DNA of 45,531 nt from Rhodospirillales bacterium (GCA_016185145.1 JACPOB010000027.1:1-45531); one strand, 5' to 3'; positions 26,547-35,312 are shown, numbered from the stretch's first letter. Made by a program: numbers and translations. The notes: generated by a model from the letters alone, not told the origin.

Positions 26547-28118
26547 TCAACGGTCGACTTCCCAGAACATGGGATAGGACGACTGGATCAGCCCCTTGAG
26601 ATCGGTCCGATAGCCCGCCGGAATGGTGAACTGCCCCCACATCACGGACGGCACCATCTCGTAGGCGATCGTCTGGATGTCGGCCGCGATCTTCTTGCGC
26701 TCCTCCGGCGTGGCGGCGCGGGTGAACGCCTTCAGCAGCTCAGGGACGCGGTTGTCGCACGACCAGCCGGGGAAATCGTTGCAGGTCGCCGCGACGTAGA
26801 AGTGCGTCAGCGGCGAGTACATGTCGGTGCCGTTGGAGTAGACCGGAAACATCGACCAGCCGTCCTTCTTGGCGCGGCGCGCCAGCACGGTCGGCCAGTC
26901 GCGCGGCTGCTGCTCCACGGTGAAGCCGACATCCTTCATGTTCTGCACCAGCACGCGCGAGGCGGTCTGGCTGATCGAACCGGCCACCTCGAGGATGATC
27001 ACCGGCTCGCCCTTGTAGCCCGAGGCCTTCAGCTCGGCCTTGGCGGCTGCGAGATCGACCTTGGCGGCGCTCGAGCCGGCGTCGGTGGAAAGCGGCGTGC
27101 CGCACATCCAGAACGACGGGCACGACTTGGCACGGAAGCGGTCGGGCACGCCAATCGCCGTCAGCGTCGCATCCTGGTCGACCAGCTTCCACATCACCTG
27201 GCGCACCTTCGGATTGTCGAACGGCGGAAAGGCATGGTTCAGGCGGAAGTTGCCCTGGAACTGATGGATGCCGCCCAGGCCCATCAGCTTTACGGCCTTG
27301 TCCTTCTCGAGGATCGGCAACATGTCGAACGGCAGGTATTGCATGTAGTCGATCTCGCCCTGCATCAGGGCGTTGGCGCCGGTCGACTGGTCGGGCATCA
27401 CGCGCAGCGTGAGCTGGTCGATCTTCACGTTCTTGCCCCCGGCCAGGAAGTCCGGCGCTTCCTTGCGCGGCACGTAGGCGGGATTGCGCTCCAGCACCAT
27501 GGCGTTGCCCGGACGCCATTGGTCCTTGAGGAAGCGGAACGGTCCCGACCCGACCGGATCGCCGATGCGCTGGTCGGCCGGCGTCGCGGCGAGCCGGGCC
27601 GGCATCATCACCGGCAGCGGCGCATTGGGCTTGCCCAGCACCTCGAGCAGCAACGGAAACGGCTGCTTCAGCACCAGCTTGAAGGTCCTGGCATCAATCG
27701 CGGCGAGCTGGTCGGCATCGGCCATCAGCATCTTGCCCAGCGGGTCACGCACCGACCATCGCTTGAGCGAGGCGACGCAATCCTCGGCCGTGACCGGGTT
27801 GCCGTCGTGCCACTTGAGGCCCTCGCGCAACGTGAAGGTCCAGGTGAGCTTGTCGGGACTGCTGTCGTAGCCCTCGACCATCTGCGGCTTGATCTCGCCC
27901 TTCTCGTTCATGGCGAACAGCATGTCGAAGACATGCAGGCCGAAGGTACGGGTGATGGTGGCCGTGATCACATGCGGATCGAGGATCGTCACCTCCGATT
28001 CCAGCACCACCGTCATCGACTTCGCCGCCCGGGCTTCGCGCGGCCTGATCAACGACGCCGTCGCCAGCGCCGCACCGCCGACCATGGCCGTCCGACGCCC
28101 GAATCCGCTTACGCTCAT
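26547..28118 (-). CDS. ABC transporter substrate-binding protein, family 5 (peptide/nickel type)
   Basis: A 523-residue periplasmic solute-binding protein of the DppA/OppA class. The signal is of Tat type (FGRRTAMVGGAALATASL). Family features include YDSSPDKLTWTFTLREGLKW, HDGNPVTAEDCVASLKRW, DPVGSGPFRFLKDQW and FPPFDNPKVRQVMW. The start ATG at 28118 has GGGGA seven bases before it. No permease or ATPase gene is nearby, so it is an orphan component whose transporter lies elsewhere. Ligand unknown. Confidence 0.92.
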   Translation of the reverse strand: MSVSGFGRRTAMVGGAALATASLIRPREARAAKSMTVVLESEVTILDPHVITATITRTFGLHVFDMLFAMNEKGEIKPQMVEGYDSSPDKLTWTFTLREGLKWHDGNPVTAEDCVASLKRWSVRDPLGKMLMADADQLAAIDARTFKLVLKQPFPLLLEVLGKPNAPLPVMMPARLAATPADQRIGDPVGSGPFRFLKDQWRPGNAMVLERNPAYVPRKEAPDFLAGGKNVKIDQLTLRVMPDQSTGANALMQGEIDYMQYLPFDMLPILEKDKAVKLMGLGGIHQFQGNFRLNHAFPPFDNPKVRQVMWKLVDQDATLTAIGVPDRFRAKSCPSFWMCGTPLSTDAGSSAAKVDLAAAKAELKASGYKGEPVIILEVAGSISQTASRVLVQNMKDVGFTVEQQPRDWPTVLARRAKKDGWSMFPVYSNGTDMYSPLTHFYVAATCNDFPGWSCDNRVPELLKAFTRAATPEERKKIAADIQTIAYEMVPSVMWGQFTIPAGYRTDLKGLIQSSYPMFWEVDR

Positions 28119-28157
28119 TCCACATCCCCTGCTCAGTGAAGCTAAGGCGGACACACC

Positions 28158-28237
28158 TCATGCTCTTCCGGACCGCGAGCTTCCAGCTCGCTCATGAGCT
28201 TGAGCGAGCTGGAAGCTCGCGGTCCGGAAGAGCATGA
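28158..28237. repeat. Nested palindromic repeat, copy 2
   Basis: Two 37-base arms (28158-28194 and 28201-28237) are perfect inverted copies with a 6-base centre. Each arm holds the hairpin GCGAGC-TTCCA-GCTCGC. Outer sequence TCTTCCGGACC/GGTCCGGAAGA is shared with copies 1 and 3. It lies between the ABC binding-protein start and the terminator of the exported protein. Confidence 0.92.
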
Positions 28238-28292
28238 TCGGGTATCTGCTCCCCGGTTCAGCGACGGCAGCGTAGCGCGATTCGGCCAAAGA

Positions 28293-28319
28293 GAAACGGG
28301 CCGATGGACGGCCCGTTTC
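28293..28319 (-). terminator. Hairpin terminator after the exported protein gene
   Basis: A perfect 10-bp stem, GAAACGGGCC (28293-28302) with GGCCCGTTTC (28310-28319) and a 7-base loop. It lies 24 bp past the stop of the gene at 28344 and is followed on the minus strand by TCTCTTT. Confidence 0.75.
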
Positions 28320-28343
28320 CGCTGTTCGAGATGGTGGCTGCGC

Positions 28344-28895
28344 TCAAGGCGTGAGCACGCGGCAGAGCACGCGATCGACGAAGACATCCGTCCGCGGGCC
28401 GTACGCCGCGAACGCCAGCCGCTGCCCCGGCCGCGCCGTCGGAACAACGATGCGGGTCTCCTGCACCGGCCTGCCGCCGTTGGTGAAGGTGCAACCGATC
28501 TGCGCGTTGACGTCGCTGCCGCTGTTGTTGCTGAGATAGAGCGGCGCGACCCAGCGATCGGCAGGAAGCGCCTGCAGGGTCGGACTCTCGAGCGAGACGA
28601 GGGGCACCGTCGGACCGGCCGTAATGGGGACGATGCCCATCACCGTGGCGTTCGGCCGCTGCACGACGACCCCTGTTGCCGTCGCGATCTGGGCGTCCGG
28701 ATCGAATGCCCTGTCGGCCGGCGTGCTGGGCTCGTTCGACGGACGCAGCTGGTTGTCCTTGCTGACGTTGTCCGGCGTCCAGATCGTGCCCGTCTTCTCG
28801 TCGCGGAACTGCGCCTGCGCGAGCGCCGACGCGGTCACCGCGATCGCCGCGACGCCGCACGCCAGCGTTGCGGCGATGTTGCGAAATGCCCTCAT
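28344..28895 (-). CDS. Exported protein of unknown function (paralogue of 38573-39151)
   Basis: A 183-residue protein with a signal peptide (IAATLACGVAAIAVTASALA). The mature part has DEKTGTIWTPDNV, VPITAGPTVPLVSLE, LYLSNNSGSD, CTFTNGGRPVQETRIVV and YGPRTDVFVDRVLC. The same landmarks in the same order occur in the protein at 38573. The sequence is beta-rich, with two Cys that could form a disulfide. It follows the exported CsbD gene by 16 nt and is probably under the same EcfG-like promoter. I do not recognise a named family. Confidence 0.75.
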   Translation of the reverse strand: MRAFRNIAATLACGVAAIAVTASALAQAQFRDEKTGTIWTPDNVSKDNQLRPSNEPSTPADRAFDPDAQIATATGVVVQRPNATVMGIVPITAGPTVPLVSLESPTLQALPADRWVAPLYLSNNSGSDVNAQIGCTFTNGGRPVQETRIVVPTARPGQRLAFAAYGPRTDVFVDRVLCRVLTP

Positions 28896-28911
28896 AACCC
28901 AGTCTCCCCGA

Positions 28912-29241
28912 TCACATGTCGCGATAGTGCTTCTGCTCCCATGTTCCGACCTGGGATTCGGCTTGTTCGCGCGTGATGCCGTAGCGAGTCTGGATCTTGC
29001 CGACCAGCTGGTCGCGCCGGCCCTCGATCTCCAGCAGGTCGTCGTCAGTGAGCTTGCCCCACTGTTCCTTCACGGCGCCCTTGGTCTGGTTCCAGCTTCC
29101 CTTGAACTTCTCCCAGATCGTCTTGGCGTCGGTCCCGCTGGTTTGGCCGGTCGACGGAGTGGTGGTCTGGGCATGGACGATGGTCGGCAAGGCGCCGACG
29201 GTGAGCGCCGCGCAAGCGGCGAGAATGGCGATCGGACGCAT
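28912..29241 (-). CDS. Exported CsbD-family protein
   Basis: A 109-residue protein joining a signal peptide (IAILAACAALTVGALPTIVH, then AQT) to a CsbD domain: WEKFKGSWNQTKGAVKEQWG, LTDDDLLEIEGRRDQLVGKI, QTRYGITREQAESQV. CsbD proteins are normally cytosolic, small and stress-induced; an exported form is less usual. Compare the cytosolic relative at 35499. It is the first gene of a two-gene operon with an EcfG promoter 56 bp upstream. Confidence 0.85.
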   Translation of the reverse strand: MRPIAILAACAALTVGALPTIVHAQTTTPSTGQTSGTDAKTIWEKFKGSWNQTKGAVKEQWGKLTDDDLLEIEGRRDQLVGKIQTRYGITREQAESQVGTWEQKHYRDM

Positions 29242-29297
29242 CGGAACTCCTCTTTTGATTGACGCGCGTCTCTTGGTGATCGGCGCGCGTGCCCATC

Positions 29298-29322
29298 AAC
29301 GGAGGCTGGCCGGCGAGGTTCC
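29298..29322 (-). promoter_or_regulatory. EcfG-type promoter motif upstream of exported CsbD gene
   Basis: Minus strand GGAAC (29322-29318), 16-base spacer, CGTT (29301-29298), an exact match to the EcfG consensus, 56 nt before the start codon. Confidence 0.75.
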
Positions 29323-29358
29323 CGGCAGTGACCGATTTGCGACCGTTCTAAGGGCGCG

Positions 29359-29505
29359 TCACGGCCACAACGATTTGAGGAACAGAGCCAACGGAACGAC
29401 GATGAGGATGGCCACATAGAGATCCATCAACTCACCCTCGAAAAGGCCCCTCTCCGATGGCTCGGGCGTCGTCCGCGCCGACTTGGTCAAATCCACGATT
29501 CGCAT
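29359..29505 (-). CDS. 48-residue small membrane protein
   Basis: MRIVDLTKSARTTPEPSERG is followed by a C-terminal membrane helix (LYVAILIVVPLALFLKSLWP). The ATG at 29505 has GAGG eight bases upstream; a second in-frame ATG would give a 22-residue peptide holding only the helix. No family recognised. An EcfG-like site 38 bp upstream and the surroundings suggest a stress-induced small protein. Confidence 0.55.
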   Translation of the reverse strand: MRIVDLTKSARTTPEPSERGLFEGELMDLYVAILIVVPLALFLKSLWP

Positions 29506-29543
29506 GGCGTCACCCTCACCTTGCGCTGCAGAGTCGCCATATG

Positions 29544-29568
29544 AACGCCACCAAACCGAGCTGGTTGC
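29544..29568 (-). promoter_or_regulatory. EcfG-type promoter motif upstream of 48-aa protein
   Basis: Minus strand GCAAC (29568-29564), 16-base spacer, CGTT (29547-29544), 38 nt before the start codon. Confidence 0.6.
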
Positions 29569-29603
29569 ATGGCGCACGAAGCTTGTTCAGGGGAGCCGGC
29601 TTT

Positions 29604-29728
29604 CCGTCATCCCGAGCGGAGCCGTCCGAAGGGCGGCGTAGTCGAGGGACCTTGTCTTGTCGACGCATCCACAAGAACAGGTCCCTCCGCTCCGCCTCGC
29701 TTCGCTCGGCTCCGGTCGGGATGACGGG
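29604..29728. repeat. Long imperfect inverted repeat
   Basis: Outer arms CCGTCATCCCGAGCGGAGCC (29604-) and its complement ending at 29728 match at 20 of 21 positions. Inner arms GAGGGACCTTGTCTTGT and ACAAGAACAGGTCCCTC match at 15 of 17. The sequence type (ATCCCGAGCGGAGC...GAGGGACC) is a known style of dispersed intergenic palindrome in Alphaproteobacteria. It fills the gap between the hybrid kinase stop and the 48-aa gene's promoter. Confidence 0.8.
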
Positions 29729-29741
29729 ACTTTGGTGCGAT

Positions 29742-32333
29742 TCATGACGGCACCGCCATCCGCGCCGCGTGTTCGAGCGCCTGCTGCAGATCGACTGAGG
29801 AATAGGGCTTGGCGATGAACTGCAGGCCTTCCGCCTGCATGCCGGCCGCCTGGGCGCCGGATCGCCCGTAACCGCTGGCGATGACCACCGGCAGGTGCGG
29901 GAAACGCCGCCGGACCTCGCTTGCGAGCTCCTCGCCGCTCATCCCGGGCAGGCCGAGATCGGTCAAAAGCAGGTCGAAGCCGCCGCCGCGCGTCAAAAGC
30001 TCGAGCGCCTGCTCGCCGCTGCCGACGCCGGACACGAAGCAGCCGAGTTGCTCGAGCATGTCGGTGGTCGACATGCGCAGGACGACCTCGTCCTCGACCA
30101 GCAGCACGCGCCGCGGCCGGGCTGTCGCCTCCGCCTGCGGCGCCTCATCGAGCGGCCGTGCCGGCGCCTGCACCGGCGGAGGCGGCGGCCGGCGCGCCGC
30201 CAGGACGCTGCGCAGCCGCGCCATCAGCTCCTCGCCGCGATAGGGCTTGGCGATGATCGGATAGTCCGGCCGGTCCATGGCCGGGATCAGGTCGCGGGCG
30301 TAGCCGGAGGTCAGCAGCACGGCGATGCCGGGCCGCAGACGCTGCGCCATCGCCGCGAGCTCGATGGCCGAGATCGAACCGGGCATGACGACGTCGGTGA
30401 ACAGCAGATCGAAGGCTGGGTCCTTCTCGAGGATCGCCGCGGCGACATCCGGGTTCTCGGCGGCAACCACGCGATAGCCCCAGCCGGACAGCAGGGCGAC
30501 CACCGCGCGCCTGACCTCGTCGTTGTCCTCGACCACTAGGACGCGTTCGCTGCCGCTCTGCGCACTGCCGGTGTCGCTCGGCATGTCGATCACCGGGTCC
30601 ATGGTGCGCGGCAGGTAGAGCTTGACGCTGGTGCCCTGGCCGATGGCGCTGTCGATACGGATGTGTCCGTTCGACTGGCGCACGAAGCCATAGACCATGC
30701 TGAGGCCGAGCCCCGTCCCCTTGCCGTCGCGCTTGGTCGTGAAGAACGGATCGAACGCCTGAGCCGCCACCTCGGGCGGCATGCCGGTGCCGGTGTCGTT
30801 CACCGCGACCAGCACATAGGGGCCCGGCGTGACGTCGGGGTGCAGCGCCGCGTAACGCCGATCGAGCGTGGCGTTCGACACTTCGACGGTCACCGTGCCG
30901 CCCTCCGGCATGGCGTCGCGTGCATTGATCGCCAGGTTGAGGATGGCGTTCTCGAGCTGACCAGGGTCGATCTTGGCGTTCCACGGTTCGGCGGCGATCT
31001 CGAGCGCAATGGTGATGCGCTCGCCGAGCGAATGGCGCAGCAGGTCGGCAAGGTCGCGCACCAGGCGGGCGACGTCGGTCGGTTGCGGCGCCAGCGGCTG
31101 GCGCCGGGCGAAGGCGAGAAGCTGCTGGGTGAGCCTCGCTCCCCTGTCCGCCGCCGCGCCCGCGGCGCCGAGACGGGCGAGCGCAGCCTGGTCGTTCGGC
31201 ACCGCGCTCTTCACGAGATCGAGGTTGACCTGGATGACCTGGAGGATGTTGTTGAAGTCGTGCGCCATGCCGCCGGTGAGCTGGCCTGTCGCCTCCATCT
31301 TCTGGCCCTGGCGCAGGGCCGTCTCGTCGCGCAGCTTCTCGGTGATGTCGACGCAGCGCACCACCGAGCCGCCGCCCGACATCTCGCCGCGCGAGACTTC
31401 GTAGTCGCGGCCGTCGTGGCTCGCGCGCGCCGTCACAAGGCGGTCGGCCGCTTCGCCATCGAGCTTCAGAGGCCGGAGCAGCGCACGCATGGCCGGCGAG
31501 CGGTCGGACAGGAGCTGCTCGCGCGTCAACGTCGCGTGCTTGGCGGGATCCCATCCCGACAGGCGCAGAAAGGCCTCGTTCCACGCCACGACCTTGCCGT
31601 CGGCGTCGATCACGAAGATCGGGTCCTGCAGGCTCTCGAGCGTCGACTGCAGGAGGTGCGATCGGTCGGCCAGCGCGAACTGAGCGCGCTCCAGGCTTCG
31701 GGCGCCGCGGATGACGATATACATGCCGATGAAGAGACACAGGAAGGCGCCGGCCAGCAGCAAGAGCCCGGCGATGTCGGACTGCTCCTGTTCGGAGCGC
31801 AGCAGCGCCAGTCGGCGGGCCAGCAGGAGTCGCTGGCCTTCGATGAAGGCTTCGGAGATCTGACGAATCTGGTCGCTGGTGACCTTGCCCGACCCGGTGC
31901 GCTCCTGGGCGAGGGCATAGTCGCGACCGAAGAGCTGGTAGGCGCTGATGGTGCTGTTGATCTGGTCGAGCTTCTCGTTGGCCGCCGCGCGGAATTCACG
32001 CACCTGCCGCGTCGTGTCGGGATCGCCGGCCGCTGCTGCCTCGAGCTGCCGCAGGCCGCTCTCGATCCGCAGGCGCGCCCGCTCGTACGGCTCGAGGTCG
32101 CTCGCCTGGCCGCTCAGCAGATAGGCGCGCTGGCCGATCTCGCTGTCCTGCAGGGCGATCACCGTCTGGCGCATCAGCGACAGGATCTCGTAGCTGCCGA
32201 CCACCAGGCGCTGCTGGCGCGACGCGGAGTTCGAGTGGGTGATGGCGAGCAGCGCAGCCGTGCCGATCAGGACGGCGATCGTCAGGCCGACGATCACGCC
32301 CGTCGAGCGCGCCGTGCCGGCTACGCTACGCAT
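29742..32333 (-). CDS. CHASE3 hybrid sensor histidine kinase with two receiver domains
   Basis: An 863-residue membrane kinase. Transmembrane helix about 12-32 (VGLTIAVLIGTAALLAITH), CHASE3-type periplasmic sensor (SEIGQRAYLLSG, LRQLEAAAAGDP), second helix near 190-210, PAS domain (LESLQDPIFVIDADGKVVAW), HisKA with GQLTGGMAHDFNNILQVI, and HATPase with NLAINARDAMPEGG and GKGTGLGLSMVYGF. REC1 spans about 596-715 (VLVVEDN, FTDVVMPG) and REC2 about 741-855 (VLLVEDE, LTDLGLPGMSG). The start overlaps the 3' end of the PhyK-like kinase gene by 8 bp, so it is the third gene of the phyR operon. It may feed or drain phosphate in the stress pathway (inference). Confidence 0.92.
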   Translation of the reverse strand: MRSVAGTARSTGVIVGLTIAVLIGTAALLAITHSNSASRQQRLVVGSYEILSLMRQTVIALQDSEIGQRAYLLSGQASDLEPYERARLRIESGLRQLEAAAAGDPDTTRQVREFRAAANEKLDQINSTISAYQLFGRDYALAQERTGSGKVTSDQIRQISEAFIEGQRLLLARRLALLRSEQEQSDIAGLLLLAGAFLCLFIGMYIVIRGARSLERAQFALADRSHLLQSTLESLQDPIFVIDADGKVVAWNEAFLRLSGWDPAKHATLTREQLLSDRSPAMRALLRPLKLDGEAADRLVTARASHDGRDYEVSRGEMSGGGSVVRCVDITEKLRDETALRQGQKMEATGQLTGGMAHDFNNILQVIQVNLDLVKSAVPNDQAALARLGAAGAAADRGARLTQQLLAFARRQPLAPQPTDVARLVRDLADLLRHSLGERITIALEIAAEPWNAKIDPGQLENAILNLAINARDAMPEGGTVTVEVSNATLDRRYAALHPDVTPGPYVLVAVNDTGTGMPPEVAAQAFDPFFTTKRDGKGTGLGLSMVYGFVRQSNGHIRIDSAIGQGTSVKLYLPRTMDPVIDMPSDTGSAQSGSERVLVVEDNDEVRRAVVALLSGWGYRVVAAENPDVAAAILEKDPAFDLLFTDVVMPGSISAIELAAMAQRLRPGIAVLLTSGYARDLIPAMDRPDYPIIAKPYRGEELMARLRSVLAARRPPPPPVQAPARPLDEAPQAEATARPRRVLLVEDEVVLRMSTTDMLEQLGCFVSGVGSGEQALELLTRGGGFDLLLTDLGLPGMSGEELASEVRRRFPHLPVVIASGYGRSGAQAAGMQAEGLQFIAKPYSSVDLQQALEHAARMAVPS

Positions 32334-34050
32334 GTGCTTCCTGGTCCTGCGGCATGGGGAAGGTGACCGCCACTCGCATTCCTCCGCCCTCTCGCGCCGA
32401 TATCTGTGCCTCGCCGCCGAGCTGCATGGCAAGGCCCCGGATCAGGGTGAGGCCGAAGCCGCCGCGTGCGTCCGGACCGAGCGAGCCGCCGTGTCCGGCG
32501 CCGTTGTCCTCGATGGTAAGCTCGACCGTGCCCGCCTTGTCGGCCGCCTCGATGCGGATTTCCGGCGCTGTGACATTCTCGAAGCTTCGGTTGAGCGCGC
32601 TGCTCACCGCCTCGGTGACGATCAGGCCGATGGGAATGGCGATGTCGGGGCCGACCGCCATGATCGGCGCGCGGATCTGGTAGCGCGGCTGCGGCCGCAC
32701 GGGATTGCGGCGCCCGACCGAGATCTGCCGCACCAGGTCGCTGATGAACTGTTGGAAGTCGACCAACGCCCAGCTCGAGCGCTCGTAGAGATGGCGGTGC
32801 AGGATGGAGAGCGTGAGCACGCGGTTCTGGGCGTCGCCGAAGAAGCGACGGATGCGCGGCGAGCGGATCTCGCCAGCCTGCAGGTTCAGCAGGCTCGATA
32901 TCATCTGCAGGTTGTTCTTCACCCGGTGATGGATCTCGCGCAGCATGTGGTCGCGCTGCTCCAGGCCGGCCCTGAGCTCGGCCTCGCGGCTGGCGATCGC
33001 CGCAGCCATCGCCCGCACGCCCTCGCCGACCGACGACAGCTCCGGTCCCCAGGGTTGCTTGGGTTCGAGCTTCATGTCGTCGCCGCGCGCCACGCGATCG
33101 GCGAAGTCGCGGATGTAGCGCAGCGGCTGCACGCACCAACGGTCGGCGCCGAGCCAGACCGCCAGCAGCGCCGCAGCGAGCGCCAGCACGACCAGCGCGA
33201 AGCCGCCCCAGTCGGCCAGCAGCGTGGGAAATCCCTCGGCGACCGGCGCCGCTGCGATCACGGAGATCGAGGTCTCGGCGAGCGGCAGCAGGCGGAACTC
33301 GTAGAGTTGGCCCTCCTGGCCGTAATCGAGGAACGCCGTCTGACCGCCGACGATCGCCGCGGCAAGCCGCACGGCGACCGGCAGGACTCGCGCCGCCTCC
33401 GGGCTGCCCGCAAGCGACACGCCGCGCCGGTCGACCAGCGACACGGTGATCCCCTCGTGCGCTGCTGCCGGGGTCACGAGATCGGCGAAGGAGCGCAGCG
33501 AGATGCCGACCACGCACATGCCGCGAAAATCATCGCCTGCCATGATCGGCAGGGCTGCCGGGATCACGGCGGTGGGCGTGAGACGGCTGGCGAGCTGCGC
33601 CCCCACGGTGAACTTGCGGGTCTCCCGCACCATCCGGAAGACCTCGCGGTCGGCGAAACCCATGCCGATGGCAGTCGGTGCGCTGGAGCAGCGGCCCATG
33701 CCCTCGACGTCGGTGACGGTGGCGGCCGAGTACTCGTTGGGGAACTTCTGCAGCACCCGCCCGAGATAGGCCTCGCATCGGTTGATGTCGGCCGGCGTCG
33801 CGTCGGGGTTGACGCTCAGCCGGACGGTGTCCGCCTCGCACATCGCCGCCAGCAGGCGGCGCGTGGCTTCGAGCAGCTCGCGCTGGCGGGTGACCACCAG
33901 CTCGGCCGCAGCAGTCACTGTTTCGGTACGGCGCAGCTCGCTCGCGCGCTGATCGCGCACGGCATACCAAGCCGCCAATGCGAGCACGGGCAAGAGCGCG
34001 ATGGCGACGATCCCGACCAGCCTCGTGCGCAGCGACCAACCGGCCAGCAT
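32326..34050 (-). CDS. phyK: HisKA_2-family sensor kinase, probable PhyR kinase
   Basis: A 574-residue kinase with a transmembrane helix near 11-30 (LVGIVAIALLPVLALAAW), a periplasmic sensor of about 250 residues, a second helix near 283-302, a HAMP-like linker, and the HisKA_2 dimerisation motif EIHHRVKNNLQMISSLLNLQ with phosphoacceptor about His375. The ATPase part has LIVTEAVSSALNRSF and GGFGLTLIRGLAMQLGG. HisKA_2/HWE kinases are the usual phosphodonors of PhyR. It starts 15 nt after phyR with GGAG at good distance. The name phyK is inferred from family and position. Confidence 0.85.
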   Translation of the reverse strand: MLAGWSLRTRLVGIVAIALLPVLALAAWYAVRDQRASELRRTETVTAAAELVVTRQRELLEATRRLLAAMCEADTVRLSVNPDATPADINRCEAYLGRVLQKFPNEYSAATVTDVEGMGRCSSAPTAIGMGFADREVFRMVRETRKFTVGAQLASRLTPTAVIPAALPIMAGDDFRGMCVVGISLRSFADLVTPAAAHEGITVSLVDRRGVSLAGSPEAARVLPVAVRLAAAIVGGQTAFLDYGQEGQLYEFRLLPLAETSISVIAAAPVAEGFPTLLADWGGFALVVLALAAALLAVWLGADRWCVQPLRYIRDFADRVARGDDMKLEPKQPWGPELSSVGEGVRAMAAAIASREAELRAGLEQRDHMLREIHHRVKNNLQMISSLLNLQAGEIRSPRIRRFFGDAQNRVLTLSILHRHLYERSSWALVDFQQFISDLVRQISVGRRNPVRPQPRYQIRAPIMAVGPDIAIPIGLIVTEAVSSALNRSFENVTAPEIRIEAADKAGTVELTIEDNGAGHGGSLGPDARGGFGLTLIRGLAMQLGGEAQISAREGGGMRVAVTFPMPQDQEAHA

Positions 34051-34065
34051 CGCGCCGCTCCGGTC

Positions 34066-34863
34066 TTAGATTGCGACGGTATCGAGCGCCTGGGCGATCG
34101 CCGCGCGAAGAAGATCGGGATCGAACGGCTTGGAGATGACGAAGGCCGGCTCGACCTGCTTGCCGGTCAGCAGCCGCTCGGGATAGCCGGTGACGAAGAT
34201 CACCGGCACGTTCATCGAATGCATGATCTGGTTGACCGCGGCGATGCCGCTGTCGCCCCCGCGCAGCTGGATGTCGGCCAGCACGAGATGCGGCGAATGC
34301 TGCTTGGCGAGCTCGACGGCGGTCTTCTCGGTGGCAGCGATGCCGACCACCTGGTGACCGGCGTTGCGCACGATGTCGGCGACGTCGAGCGCGATCACCG
34401 CCTCGTCCTCGATGACCAGCACGCGCACCGCCGCGACCCGCTGCAGCTCGCGGCGCGCCTCATCGAGGCTGCGCTCGGCCGCCTCGGGCTCGATGCCGAG
34501 GATCCTGGCGGCATCGGCGACGGTGAAGCCTTCGAGCACGGTGAGCAGCAGCACCTGGCGCTGCAAGGGCGCCATGTCGGTGAGCGATTCCTTCAGCCGG
34601 CCGCTCACGCTGTTCTCGCTGCCCGCGTCTTCGAGCCCGCCGAACGGCTGCTGCAGGCGGTGGAACAGCGTGAAGACGCCGAGCTTGGTGTCGTCTGACT
34701 GGGCGACCAGGTCGGGCTGCTGTACGGCAACCTCGGCACACAGCCGCACCCACTCGTCGCCACGCTTCTGGGAACCGGTGACGGCCCGGGCGTAACGCCT
34801 CAGGAAGGGCAACGCCCTGCTGATCGCTTCAGACATCTTGTTGGTGGCTGGTCCCTCTGCCAC
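34066..34863 (-). CDS. phyR: PhyR, anti-anti-sigma response regulator of the general stress response
   Basis: A 265-residue protein with the diagnostic PhyR order: an N-terminal EcfG-sigma-like domain (SRALPFLRRYARAVTGSQKR; sigma4-like LQRQVLLLTVLEGFTVADAA) and a C-terminal receiver (146-265) with VLVIEDE, phosphoacceptor Asp197 in LADIQLRGGDS, Thr in IFVTGYPE and Lys245 in FVISKPFD. When phosphorylated, PhyR binds NepR and frees EcfG. The GTG at 34863 is preferred since GGAG lies about 7 bases upstream; ATG 34836 is the alternative. First gene of a three-gene operon with both kinases. Confidence 0.96.
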   Translation of the reverse strand: MAEGPATNKMSEAISRALPFLRRYARAVTGSQKRGDEWVRLCAEVAVQQPDLVAQSDDTKLGVFTLFHRLQQPFGGLEDAGSENSVSGRLKESLTDMAPLQRQVLLLTVLEGFTVADAARILGIEPEAAERSLDEARRELQRVAAVRVLVIEDEAVIALDVADIVRNAGHQVVGIAATEKTAVELAKQHSPHLVLADIQLRGGDSGIAAVNQIMHSMNVPVIFVTGYPERLLTGKQVEPAFVISKPFDPDLLRAAIAQALDTVAI

Positions 34864-35008
34864 GATTCTCTCCCTCGTTTACCAATCACGAGCGACGGCC
34901 GGCCAGGTCGCAACCGGGCCGGCCGCCGCAATATACAATTATGCCGGCCGCCGCGCAGGGACAAACCTTCATGCCTGCACGGGCGGTGATGTATCTCTCA
35001 CCTCGACC

Positions 35009-35227
35009 CTACCGCTCCGGCGCCGTCACCGCACCGATTGTCGCCCCCGCCGCGCCGCCGACCACGGCGCCAGTCACCGGAGAGCCGACCGTGGAGCCTA
35101 CCACCGCGCCGGAAGCCGCACCGATCGCGCCGCCCGTCAGCGCACGGTCCACTGGCCGCTCGCCGCAGGCAGTCAGCGAGCCGAGGCCGATGATCGCTGC
35201 ACTCAGCTTCAACGCGTTGAATCCCAT
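35009..35227 (-). CDS. Glycine-zipper lipoprotein
   Basis: A 72-residue lipoprotein: signal MGFNALKLSAAIIGLGSLTA, lipobox LTAC with Cys21, then a glycine-zipper segment (GGAIGAASGAVVGSTVGSPV, TGAVVGGAAGATIGAV) predicted to insert in a membrane. The start is ambiguous: a 36-bp duplicated block holds the ribosome site and the first codons, giving a second in-frame ATG at 35299 and a 96-residue version with MGFNALKLS twice. The shorter form has a proper lipoprotein signal. It lies downstream of the 27-aa peptide gene and is probably under the same EcfG promoter. Confidence 0.75.
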   Translation of the reverse strand: MGFNALKLSAAIIGLGSLTACGERPVDRALTGGAIGAASGAVVGSTVGSPVTGAVVGGAAGATIGAVTAPER

Positions 35228-35312
35228 GGTCTCCTCTCCGTGCTCCTCTGTCAGCTTCGACGTGTAGAATCGTGAGAGCTTCAACGCGTTGAATCCCATG
35301 GTCTCCTCTCCG
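35205..35312. repeat. Direct repeat (2 x 36 bp) over the start of the lipoprotein gene
   Basis: Copies at 35205-35240 and 35277-35312 are identical over 36 bases, 72 bases apart. Each includes the ribosome site (GGAGAGGAGACC on the minus strand), an ATG and the codons for MGFNALKL. Because the offset is a multiple of three, both starts are in frame. Confidence 0.92.

Noticed and set aside
32239..34698. Plus-strand open frame of 819 codons opposite the PhyK-like kinase and phyR
   Set aside because: It is antisense to genes with clear kinase and receiver motifs, is rich in Arg, His and Gln as typical for high-GC shadow frames, and has no domain or start signal.
34864..35008. Search for an EcfG promoter before phyR
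   Set aside because: No G(G/C)AAC...CGTT pair with a 16-17 base spacer is present on the minus strand; phyR may use another promoter.
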